This document shows, one piece after another, positions 7,906 to 14,239 of a DNA stretch of 15,352 bases. The stretch lies in assembly GCA_041494275.1 (NCBI GenBank), contig JBGQAM010000040.1:1-15352 (forward strand), in the 5' to 3' direction. The notes beneath the pieces were generated by a model, which had not been told where the DNA came from, searched no databases, and saw only the letters and a program-made list of their open reading frames with translations. Source of the DNA: COMBO-56-21 sp041494275 (GTDB lineage Archaea > Thermoplasmatota > Thermoplasmata > UBA10834). Numbering within the stretch: position 1 is the stretch's first letter; each line of letters opens with the position of its first letter. The position numbers and the translations under genes are program-made.

Positions 7906-8691
7906 ATGACGGTGGATGGGAGCAGAACAGAAGAGCTGATCAATGCAATCGGGACGAGCCTCGGGGAGCCGACGATCGCAGTCGTCGGCTGTGGCGGTGC
8001 AGGTTCGAACATAGTCCACGGGATCTACTCGAAGTCGAACAGGGTGGACACAGTCGCAGTCAACACCGACGAGGAGCACTTGAGGAGCATAGACGCGCAC
8101 AAGAAGGTGCTGATAGGGAAGGACGTCTCGTTCGGCAGAGACGCAGGCGGGTTCCCGGAGATTGGGGAGCACTGCGCCGAGAAGGCGAGAGACGTAATAA
8201 GACAGGCGCTCCGAGGGTATGACATCGTGTTCGTGGTCGCGGGCATGGGCGGTGGCACTGGCACGGGCGTCGCGCCGATAGTCGCCGGCATCGCGAGGGA
8301 CATGAACGCCGTCACATTCGCACTTCCAATACTCCCTTTCGACCACGAGGGAGCTGCAAGAAGGCAGACCGCAGCTGACGGAGTCTCCAAACTCAGGGAG
8401 AACGCCAACTTCACAATCGTGCTCGACAACAACAAGCTGACGGAGTACGTGGCTGACATGCCGGTCGCTGACGCACTCAAGGTCGTGGACAGGAGTGTCC
8501 TGCGGATCGTGGAATCGGTCTGCAACCAGGCAAGCTCCTATGTCAGCAACATAATGGAGGACATCTTGGGATACTCCGATATGGTAGAGGAATCTGCCCC
8601 CACTCCACCTTCGGAGATAGGTGAGAATCAGCTGATCCACGCCGATCTGAACCCCATGTTCAACGATTTCGGCCCGAGCATGTTCGGCTGA
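7906..8691 (+). CDS. FtsZ-family GTPase-domain-only protein with degenerate T7 loop
   Basis: With the ATG at 7906 (GGAGG 8 bases upstream) the product is 261 residues; an in-frame TTG at 7834 or ATG at 7888 would add 24 or 6. The nucleotide-binding half is clearly FtsZ: GCGGAGSN (28-35), VNTDEEHL (from 52), the tubulin signature GMGGGTGTG (113-121), LPFDHEG and DNNKL (174-178), then helix H7 (VADALKVVDRSVLRIVESV). Where archaeal FtsZ has NIDFAD, the T7 loop that completes GTP hydrolysis in the neighbouring subunit, this protein has NIMEDI. The C-terminal domain of about 120 residues is absent; instead there is an acidic/Pro linker and a tail LNPMFNDFGPSMFG (248-261). Canonical archaeal FtsZ is about 350-400 residues. 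GTP binding looks intact; self-activated hydrolysis probably is not. Downstream DNA in other frames shows no lost C-terminal domain, so this is not a simple frameshift. Confidence 0.9.
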   Translation: MTVDGSRTEELINAIGTSLGEPTIAVVGCGGAGSNIVHGIYSKSNRVDTVAVNTDEEHLRSIDAHKKVLIGKDVSFGRDAGGFPEIGEHCAEKARDVIRQALRGYDIVFVVAGMGGGTGTGVAPIVAGIARDMNAVTFALPILPFDHEGAARRQTAADGVSKLRENANFTIVLDNNKLTEYVADMPVADALKVVDRSVLRIVESVCNQASSYVSNIMEDILGYSDMVEESAPTPPSEIGENQLIHADLNPMFNDFGPSMFG

Positions 8692-8843
8692 AGGCAAAGC
8701 ACCGGAAGGACGTTGGACGCTCTCCAGACCAGCAAGGAAGGCCTCCGTGGTAGGGCGGGCGTACGCCAGCAAACCCCTTTGCCTGATTCTGTTTCGATAG
8801 TGGACAGAAAATCGTTTCTATCAACAACGAGTTCACGCAAGGC
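8692..8843. other. Gap between ftsZ-like and NAD kinase genes, with a palindrome
   Basis: This gap contains the perfect palindrome GGCGTACGCC (8758-8767), a separated inverted pair GGCAAAG/CTTTGCC (8693-8699 and 8777-8783), and AGAAA-4-TTTCT (8806-8819) about 25 bases before the NAD kinase start. No coding frame or clear TATA box is visible. The last element may lie in the NAD kinase promoter, but evidence is thin. Confidence 0.3.
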
Positions 8844-9944
8844 GTGAAGATTGGGTTTGTCGTCAATCCCATCGCGGGCATGGGAGGATCTGTCGGATTG
8901 AAGGGGACCGACGGGGAACAAGTACTGAAAGAGGCTCGTGCCAGGAGAGCTCAGAAGGCGTCCCCAGCGCGCGCAAGAGAAGCGCTCGCAGCCATCAATA
9001 GGAAACGATTGCCAGTCGATTTCCTCGCTTGTTCGGGGGAGATGGGCGGGGACGAGCTGACCGAGTCCGGGATCCCGTTCGAGACCGTTCTCAAACCCGG
9101 TCCAACGACATCCAGCGCCGACACAATAGAGGCGGTCAAGAGGTTCATCTCGCGCGGAGCAGAACTCATCCTGTTCGCCGGAGGGGACGGGACCGCAAGG
9201 GACGTCGTCTCGGTTGTTGGGACTAGGGTGCCAATCATCGGAATCCCCAGCGGCGTCAAGATGCATTCTGCAGTCTTCGCCCAGAAGCCTGAGGAGGCTG
9301 CAGACCTGCTAGAATCGTTCGAGATATCGAGAGCCACTCGCGAAGTCGAAGTGATGGACGTAGATGAAGAGAGCTATCGTCAGGGGATGCTCCAGGCGAG
9401 GCTGTACGCGCTCGCCAGAGTCCCGTACGACGTGGAGCACCTCCAATCGAGCAAGGCGGTCTATCACTCCGGCACAGGGGACGACGAAGCGGAGGAGCTC
9501 GGCCACTTCGTCGCAGAGAGCATGGAGCGAGGGACTTACTACATTCTAGGGCCTGGCAGCACAACAGCGGCAATCACGAAACATCTGGCCGAAGCGAAAA
9601 CCCTGCTCGGAGTTGACGTCGTCCTCGACGGGAAGACAGTGCTCCAAGACGCTTCTGAGGAGTCTCTGCTCGCCGCCTTGGGAAGGGGATTCAGGGCAGT
9701 TGTGATCGTCACTCCCATCGGCTCTCAGGGATTCATCTTCGGCAGAGGAAACCAGCAGATATCGGCAAGAGTGTTGAAACAGGTAGGTAGCCAGAACGTT
9801 TGGGTGATCGCGACCCCGACCAAACTGGCCGGGACTCCCATATTGAGAGTTGACACAGGAGACAAGGAGCTTGACGAGACCTTCAGGGGGAGAATGAGGG
9901 TCTTGACGGGCTACAAACGAAAGAAACTTGTTCCTGTGCAGTAG
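8844..9944 (+). CDS. ATP-NAD kinase family protein (COG3199 type)
   Basis: The 366-residue product begins at GTG 8844 with MKIGFVVNPIAGMGG, the family's typical N-terminus, followed by VGLKGTDG. The diacylglycerol-kinase/NAD-kinase signature GGDGTARD is at 113-120, and the nucleotide- and NAD-site motif GIPSGVKMHSAVFA at 133-146. The C-terminal half contains GPGSTTAAI and a conserved segment (VIVTPIGSQGFIFGRGNQQ). Archaeal members of COG3199 are predicted polyphosphate- or ATP-dependent NAD kinases, making NADP+ from NAD+ in the cytoplasm. No in-frame upstream start exists and no strong ribosome-binding site is visible, so the mRNA may be leaderless. The family carries an acidic region after position 160 (EVEVMDVDEE) that is typical for its substrate domain. 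It is convergent with porB, with only 8 bases between the two stops. Function is by family, not shown directly. Confidence 0.9.
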   Translation: MKIGFVVNPIAGMGGSVGLKGTDGEQVLKEARARRAQKASPARAREALAAINRKRLPVDFLACSGEMGGDELTESGIPFETVLKPGPTTSSADTIEAVKRFISRGAELILFAGGDGTARDVVSVVGTRVPIIGIPSGVKMHSAVFAQKPEEAADLLESFEISRATREVEVMDVDEESYRQGMLQARLYALARVPYDVEHLQSSKAVYHSGTGDDEAEELGHFVAESMERGTYYILGPGSTTAAITKHLAEAKTLLGVDVVLDGKTVLQDASEESLLAALGRGFRAVVIVTPIGSQGFIFGRGNQQISARVLKQVGSQNVWVIATPTKLAGTPILRVDTGDKELDETFRGRMRVLTGYKRKKLVPVQ

Positions 9945-9952
9945 ACTGCGGC

Positions 9953-10843
9953 CTATGTGCCCGATGATTCCTTCAGCAAGAGCATGATCCAGCTATCGTC
10001 CACGACCTTCTGCATCTCGGATATCTCCGGCTCGGTCAGGTGCTGGAACCTTCCCTGGACCTTCAGGTACTCGACTAGCGGCAAGCCCTTGCCCTTCCGC
10101 GTTATGTGCACCTTGCCATCCTCGATCTCGTAGAGCGGAAACACCCTGGATTCGACCGCCAGCCTGGCGATCTCGACGCTGAGGGAGGGATTCGTCTTCC
10201 AGCCAGGTGGGCACGGCGAGAGCGCGTGGATGAACCTGAAACCCTTGATGCCCTTGGCCTTCTCGACCTTCTTGATGAAATCCTCGGGGAAGGCGGGAGA
10301 GACCGTCGCCGCGTAAGGTATCCTATGTGCCTGCATGATCGCCATTATGTCTTTCTTGGTCTCGTGTTTGAAGCCGTGGGAGCTCCCCACCGGCGTGGTC
10401 GTCGTCCAAGCGCCCCATGGGGTGGAGCCGCTCCTCTGGATGCCAGTGTTCATGTATGCCTCGTTGTCGTACATGACGTATATCGCGTCAGTCCTCCTCT
10501 CGGCCGCGCCTGACAACGCCTGGAGGCCGATGTCCACGGTCCCTCCGTCTCCCGCGAAGCCGACAACCGTCACGTCATTGACCCCTTTGACATCTAGCGC
10601 GGCCCTCAGACCGGATATCGCGGCTCCTGTCGCCTCGAACGCGGTGTAGAGCAGAGGGACCTTGAGACAGTTGCTCGGCCAGTATCCCGGCATCACGGCC
10701 CAGCAACAAGCGGGAATGGAGACGATCGTCCTTTCCCCCAAGCCCTTGAGAAGATAACGCATAACCAGATTGGCGCCGCATCCAGGGCATCCGGTGCTTC
10801 CAGGATACGTGAACTCTTCTTCAGGGATGGTGATCTTGCTCAT
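9953..10843 (-). CDS. porB: Pyruvate:ferredoxin oxidoreductase, beta subunit
   Basis: This subunit holds thiamine diphosphate and a [4Fe-4S] cluster in the enzyme that converts pyruvate and CoA to acetyl-CoA, CO2 and reduced ferredoxin. The 296 residues show likely cluster cysteines C19 and C22 (GCPGCG), C47 (PACCW) and C211 (SPCPPGW). The TPP/Mg2+ site is GDGGTVDIG (from residue 99) with DNEAYMNTGIQRSG (126-139); DNEAYMNTG and the Thr-run TTTTP are typical of pyruvate-specific enzymes. I chose the ATG at 10843 because GGAGGTG lies 6 bases upstream; a GTG 9 bases earlier sits inside that site. The ATG overlaps the porA stop (TGATG), indicating translational coupling. It is last in the operon and convergent with the NAD kinase gene. 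Confidence 0.96.
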   Translation of the reverse strand: MSKITIPEEEFTYPGSTGCPGCGANLVMRYLLKGLGERTIVSIPACCWAVMPGYWPSNCLKVPLLYTAFEATGAAISGLRAALDVKGVNDVTVVGFAGDGGTVDIGLQALSGAAERRTDAIYVMYDNEAYMNTGIQRSGSTPWGAWTTTTPVGSSHGFKHETKKDIMAIMQAHRIPYAATVSPAFPEDFIKKVEKAKGIKGFRFIHALSPCPPGWKTNPSLSVEIARLAVESRVFPLYEIEDGKVHITRKGKGLPLVEYLKVQGRFQHLTEPEISEMQKVVDDSWIMLLLKESSGT

Positions 10844-12030
10844 CAGCGCCACCTCCTAGGCAGGCCGGCCACGTCGACCCACTCGACCTCGTCCTCAGCA
10901 CCCCTCTTGGCAATGACCTGTATGTCCTCGAAGATCCGTTCGAGGATCTTCGGGGTGATATCTCTCCCGCCCAGGCCCGCAATGTAGTTCTTCATCACCG
11001 GTCGTTTCTGGCACGAATACACTGAAGCCTTGACCTCCGTGAACATGGCACCAGCGGCTCCGAATGTGTAGCTTCTGTCGAGGACAGCGATGCCTTCGAG
11101 CTTGCTGGCCAATGATCTGATCTCGTCATGAGGGAATGGCCGGAAGGCTCGGATTCTTGCCAGCCCGACCCGTCGGCCGTTCGCCCTTAGAGCGTCCACC
11201 ACGTCCTTCGCGGTGGCGGCGACGGAGCCTGCTGCCACGAGGATCGTCTCGGCGTCCTCACATCTGTATCGCTCGAGGAGCCCGCCGTGCTCCCTGCCGA
11301 AAACGTGCTTGAACTCCTGCTCGACCCTGAGTATCCTGTCGTGGGCCTCCTTCATCCCGAGCATGGCCTTGTACCTGAATTCCATGTACTGGTCCGGCTT
11401 GACGAGCGAACCGAATCCGCGTGCCTTCCCTACCTCGATCTTGAGATCCGGAGAGTAGGTCGGCAGGAACGAGTCGACCAGCTGTTGTTCTGGAACATCG
11501 ACCGGCTCGGATGTATGCGACAGAATGAATGCATCCTCGATAATCATCGCGGGGAGCATCACACCCGCGCTCTCGCAGACCTTGTACGCCATTATGATCG
11601 TGTCCAGGACTTCCTGGTTGCTCTGGCAGAAGAACTGGAGCCAGCCTGTGTCTCTCTGCGCGATCGAGTCCATGTGGTCCACCCAAACGCTCCATGGAGG
11701 TGCCATGGCCCTGCTCACGTTCGTCATCACGATCGGCAGGCGCGCTCCGGATGCCCACATGAGCACCTCGTGCATCAGCGTCAGCCCGTGTGAGCTGGTT
11801 GCCGTGTATGTCCTCGCCCCTGCGGTCTGGGCGGCGATGCAAGCCGCCATCGCGCTGTGCTCACTCTCGACTGGGATGAACTTCGCCTTCAACTCGCCCG
11901 TGGCAACGAATTCCGCGAGCTTCTCGACTATGGACGTCTGAGGAGTGATGGGATAAGCGGCGATGACCTCCGCCCTAGCGAGCTTGGCGCCATAGGCAGA
12001 GGCGTAGTTGCCGGTCATAACCATCCTCAT
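10843..12030 (-). CDS. porA: Pyruvate:ferredoxin oxidoreductase, alpha subunit
   Basis: The 395-residue subunit contributes the TPP pyrimidine-binding domain and the substrate-facing part of the oxidoreductase. Recognisable segments are AAYPITPQTSIVEKLAE (24-40), ESEHSAMAACIAAQTAGA (55-72), TATSSHGLTLMHEVLMWA (76-93) and NVSRAMAPPWSVWVDHMD (104-121) followed by RDTGW; the C-terminal transketolase-like domain carries LDRSYTFGAAGAMFTEV. The ATG at 12030 is chosen because AGGAGGG lies 6 bases upstream and the ATG overlaps the porD stop (ATGA); an in-frame start 42 bases earlier would extend deep into porD. The match to PorA rather than KorA rests on the overall motifs and on the separate delta and gamma genes; a related 2-oxoacid substrate cannot be fully excluded. 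Confidence 0.95.
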   Translation of the reverse strand: MRMVMTGNYASAYGAKLARAEVIAAYPITPQTSIVEKLAEFVATGELKAKFIPVESEHSAMAACIAAQTAGARTYTATSSHGLTLMHEVLMWASGARLPIVMTNVSRAMAPPWSVWVDHMDSIAQRDTGWLQFFCQSNQEVLDTIIMAYKVCESAGVMLPAMIIEDAFILSHTSEPVDVPEQQLVDSFLPTYSPDLKIEVGKARGFGSLVKPDQYMEFRYKAMLGMKEAHDRILRVEQEFKHVFGREHGGLLERYRCEDAETILVAAGSVAATAKDVVDALRANGRRVGLARIRAFRPFPHDEIRSLASKLEGIAVLDRSYTFGAAGAMFTEVKASVYSCQKRPVMKNYIAGLGGRDITPKILERIFEDIQVIAKRGAEDEVEWVDVAGLPRRWR

Positions 12031-12299
12031 TGCTCGCCCTCCTTGACCATGACTATGCACTTGGACGGGCACTCAGCTGCGCATATGCCGCATCCCTTGC
12101 AGTACTGATAGTCTATCTCCGGGACGCCGTCCACCAGCTTGATAGCCACATCAGGACAGAACTTCCAGCAGATCGTGCATTTCTTGCACTTCCCCTTATC
12201 GACAACCGGCATCATGACCCGCCACAGGCCCGTGATGTTCACGGTGCTCGGAGTGTCCGATACGGGTGTCAAAGGGATTTCATCGTAGCTCTTTGTCAT
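12027..12299 (-). CDS. porD: Pyruvate:ferredoxin oxidoreductase, delta (ferredoxin-like) subunit
   Basis: This 90-residue electron-transfer subunit carries two [4Fe-4S] motifs, CKKCTICWKFCP and CKGCGICAAECP, each in the C-x2-C-x2-C-x3-C-P pattern of bacterial-type ferredoxins. It passes electrons from the TPP centre to external ferredoxin. An N-terminal arm of about 35 residues precedes the clusters, usual for PorD. The start ATG overlaps the porG stop (ATGA) and is preceded by GGAGGTG at 5 bases, so translation is probably coupled and also independently initiated. Confidence 0.96.
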   Translation of the reverse strand: MTKSYDEIPLTPVSDTPSTVNITGLWRVMMPVVDKGKCKKCTICWKFCPDVAIKLVDGVPEIDYQYCKGCGICAAECPSKCIVMVKEGEQ

Positions 12300-12880
12300 A
12301 TTCGCACCTCCGATGTCCTATCGTACGCCTCCTTCGCCGCAGCCACGTTCTCGTCCGCTTTTGCGGGGGCTATCTCGCGAATGCTCTCAAGTATAGACTC
12401 CAGCGTGACGGCATCGCATATCTTCGCGAACCCGCCAATGATGGCGGTATTCACGATGGGGGCCGTCTGGGAACCTATTCCATGGGATGCCGCAATTGCA
12501 GTGGCATCAATCACGAAATACTTGAATCGGGACGGGAGGTTCGGGAGTTCCCTGCCCTCGGCATAGTTGATGAGCACGCGACCAGCGGGCTTCAGCCCCT
12601 CCAGAATGTCCACTCCCCTGACCAAGGAGCTGTCGAGCACTACGACGTAGTCGGGTTCATAGATGCTGGACCTGATTCGGATCGGCTTGCTGTCAATCCT
12701 GGTGTACGCGGTGACAGGAGCTCCCCTTCTCTCGACCCCAAAGAATGGAAACGCGGAGACCTCAAACCCCATCCTGAATGCAGCGTTTGCCAAGACCTCG
12801 GAAGCGATGACCACACCCTGGCCTCCTCTCCCGTGGAACCTGACTTCAATCAGCAGGAACACCGTTTTGCATGTTAGCAT
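12296..12880 (-). CDS. porG: Pyruvate:ferredoxin oxidoreductase, gamma subunit
   Basis: This 194-residue subunit has the family's opening IEVRFHGRGGQGVV (from residue 11) and later FPFFGVERRGAPVTAY, both conserved in PorG/KorC-type proteins that bind CoA or form the gamma domain. The ATG at 12880 gives a ten-residue lead before the conserved strand; an in-frame GTG at 12862 would give only four and would fit a leaderless transcript from the TATA-like element at 12889-12894. I keep the ATG but the start is uncertain. It is first in porG-porD-porA-porB, the standard archaeal order, and divergent from the RNA-binding protein gene. Confidence 0.94.
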   Translation of the reverse strand: MLTCKTVFLLIEVRFHGRGGQGVVIASEVLANAAFRMGFEVSAFPFFGVERRGAPVTAYTRIDSKPIRIRSSIYEPDYVVVLDSSLVRGVDILEGLKPAGRVLINYAEGRELPNLPSRFKYFVIDATAIAASHGIGSQTAPIVNTAIIGGFAKICDAVTLESILESIREIAPAKADENVAAAKEAYDRTSEVRI

Positions 12881-12888
12881 GTTCGAGC

Positions 12889-12894
12889 TATTAA
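12889..12894 (-). promoter_or_regulatory. Candidate TATA box of the por operon
   Basis: The minus strand reads GAATACTTAATAGCTC; TTAATA centred near 12891 would set initiation near 12865, inside the annotated porG start and just before the in-frame GTG at 12862. If used, porG starts at that GTG without a leader. Confidence 0.35.
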
Positions 12895-12976
12895 GTATTC
12901 ACCAAGCTACTATCATGCCACAGCAGAAGCGTGCGCCTGGCACAAGTCGACGTGCGTCGTGTGCGTCTCCACATCA

Positions 12977-12984
12977 TTACATAT
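12977..12984 (+). promoter_or_regulatory. Candidate TATA box of the RNA-binding protein gene
   Basis: TTACATAT is centred 26 bases before the GTG at 13007, the exact spacing for a leaderless archaeal transcript. A direct repeat GTGCGTC (12952-12958 and 12961-12967) lies just upstream. Confidence 0.45.
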
Positions 12985-13006
12985 CGGGAACGCGATTCGC
13001 GCAGAT

Positions 13007-13450
13007 GTGAAGCGACCTTTTGCAGGGCTGTACGCCCGCGCATTCTGTCATGCCACCGAGGATCTGGAGAAGATCGAACAGGCCTTGCGCAACACGATTG
13101 GCAACGCCGAGTTCCAGATTACGCGGACCGAAGGCCATCACGGCAACCCCATCACGATAGTCGAGTCGAGTGTGGAGAGCATCGAGGAGATATCCGATTT
13201 CTTCGAGAAGCTCGCGGTTGATGACCTAAGGTTCATCTTGGACACCCTCCCGATGAGGATAGATGAAGGGTGCAACCTCTTCCTCAAAATCGACAAGCAG
13301 GCCGCCTACGAGGAGCGCGTCCGAATGGGAAGCAACGACGACGTGATCTCCATTAGGATCAAGGTGGTCGCGTTCCCGGCGAAATGCGAGATAGCCCAGG
13401 GCACGGCGAGGACTTTCATAGAGAGCATCGTCCTGAAGAGAGGAGCCTAG
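13007..13450 (+). CDS. COG1325-type RNA-binding protein
   Basis: The 147-residue product shows the conserved blocks of an archaeal RNA-binding family (COG1325, sometimes called exosome-associated): FCHATED (13-19), GHHGNPI (43-49), RIDEGCNLFLKIDKQAAY (84-101) and DDVISIRIKVVAFPAK (111-126). Length is close to the family's usual size. The exact RNA target is not known to me. I chose the GTG at 13007 because the family begins shortly before the FCHATED block and because a TATA-like box lies 26 bases upstream, leaving no leader; a GTG at 12959 would add 16 residues overlapping that promoter. It precedes tRNA-Leu by 53 bases on the same strand but the tRNA has its own promoter. Confidence 0.88.
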   Translation: MKRPFAGLYARAFCHATEDLEKIEQALRNTIGNAEFQITRTEGHHGNPITIVESSVESIEEISDFFEKLAVDDLRFILDTLPMRIDEGCNLFLKIDKQAAYEERVRMGSNDDVISIRIKVVAFPAKCEIAQGTARTFIESIVLKRGA

Positions 13451-13469
13451 TCGAGCAGACGATTCTTTC

Positions 13470-13477
13470 TTATAATG
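13470..13477 (+). promoter_or_regulatory. TATA box of tRNA-Leu
   Basis: TTATAATG inside TTTCTTATAATGTG is centred about 30 bases before the mature tRNA, placing initiation near 13500 with a 4-base 5' leader. The palindrome AGATATCT follows at 13481-13488. Confidence 0.6.
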
Positions 13478-13503
13478 TGTAGATATCTGCTGATTGGCAG
13501 CGA

Positions 13504-13588
13504 GCAGGGGTAGCCAAGTCCGGTCAACGGCGCAAGGCTTAGGACCTTGTCCAGCAGTGGTTCCGCGGTTCGAATCCGCGCCCCTGCA
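13504..13588 (+). tRNA. tRNA-Leu (anticodon UAG)
   Basis: This 85-base class II tRNA folds cleanly. The acceptor stem pairs GCAGGGG with CCCCTGC, and the discriminator is A as required for leucine. The D-stem pairs GCC with GGC. The anticodon stem CAAGG/CCTTG closes the loop CTTAGGA, giving anticodon TAG (13540-13542), which reads CUA and related Leu codons. A long variable arm of 14 bases (stem CCA/TGG) is the Leu/Ser hallmark. The T-stem CGCGG/CCGCG has loop TTCGAAT. No CCA is encoded and no intron is present. Its 3' end abuts the stop codon of a convergent gene. Confidence 0.97.
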
Positions 13589-13813
13589 CTAGGCCTTCTC
13601 TTCCCGCTTAAGGAACTTGTCACAGCCCGATTCATACTCCTCGGGAGAGAGCCATTTTCGATACTTGCCATCCGGGAAGCAGCCACGATGATTACCCCGA
13701 GCTCTGTACCAAGCGCAGTTCCTGCACGTCCGGCCAGATTTCCTCCTCAGGGAACCCAGAACTAGCATCTCCTCCGCTGTGTAATCACTCTCGGATCCGG
13801 GTTTCGCGTTCAC
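13589..13813 (-). CDS. Small four-cysteine protein, probably metal-binding
   Basis: This 74-residue protein starts at GTG 13813 (an ATG at 13768 is an alternative). Its core is CRNCAWYRARGNHRGCFP (C30, C33, C45) followed by KWLSPEEYESGCDKFL (C64). Four cysteines in a C-x2-C...C...C arrangement, with conserved-looking Trp and Gly residues around them, suggest a zinc or iron-sulfur site. The N-terminus is hydrophilic and there is no signal peptide, so it is cytoplasmic. I cannot name the family. It is divergent from the zinc-ribbon membrane gene with 27 bases between starts, and its stop codon touches the last base of tRNA-Leu. The cysteine pattern makes real coding likely despite its small size. 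Confidence 0.72.
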   Translation of the reverse strand: MNAKPGSESDYTAEEMLVLGSLRRKSGRTCRNCAWYRARGNHRGCFPDGKYRKWLSPEEYESGCDKFLKREEKA

Positions 13814-13840
13814 GGACTGTGATTGCCCGACGCACTAATC

Positions 13841-14239
13841 ATGCCTTCCACGATTGCAGGGTCGAAGATAAATACGGCGCGGTCATTCCATTCGACCGTG
13901 AAGTATCTGTACTGCCCGAAATGCAAGGAGTTGCGCGTGAAGGCGTGGTTCGAGTTCCAGAACCGTTGCTCACGGTGTCGCGGGATTGCGACGCCGATAA
14001 TGATTCCAAGAAGCTGGCTCACCTATCTCACTTACGTGTTCTATGTGGTCGTTCCTACGCTTGTGGCAATCTACCTCATCACGAACATCAGACTCTATGT
14101 CTGGCTGTCGCTTGGGGGAGTCATCCTGATGATGGTTATCTCCTTCGCTGATGTGTCTCGCGGGGCGGTCTACGCAAAGAAGAGAATCAAAGTCACGGAT
14201 GGAGATCTACGCGAGTTCAGGAAGCGAGGCTGGAGATAG
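13841..14239 (+). CDS. Zinc-ribbon membrane protein, two predicted helices
   Basis: The ATG at 13841 gives 132 residues; an in-frame TTG at 13823 would add six. A cytoplasmic zinc ribbon (CPKC, 15 residues, CSRC) precedes two hydrophobic helices (TYLTYVFYVVVPTLVAIYLI and YVWLSLGGVILMMVISFA) separated by a short NIR turn, and a basic C-terminal tail (KKRIKV...REFRKRGWR). Such proteins may recruit partners or nucleic acid to the membrane, but no function is known to me. No strong ribosome-binding site is visible. Its 3' end overlaps that of the convergent gene at 14207 by 33 bases. Confidence 0.78.
   Translation: MPSTIAGSKINTARSFHSTVKYLYCPKCKELRVKAWFEFQNRCSRCRGIATPIMIPRSWLTYLTYVFYVVVPTLVAIYLITNIRLYVWLSLGGVILMMVISFADVSRGAVYAKKRIKVTDGDLREFRKRGWR

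Noticed and set aside
7642..8772. 376-codon open frame on the minus strand opposite the ftsZ-like gene
   Set aside because: It mirrors the ftsZ coding sequence, has no recognisable motif and an odd Cys/His/Arg-rich composition; it is a shadow of the GC-rich sense gene.
9945..9952. A terminator between the NAD kinase and porB stops
   Set aside because: Only 8 bases separate the stops and no T-run or hairpin is visible.
12031..12072. Longer start for porA
   Set aside because: It would overlap porD by 46 bases, while ATG 12030 has a strong ribosome-binding site and a standard ATGA overlap.
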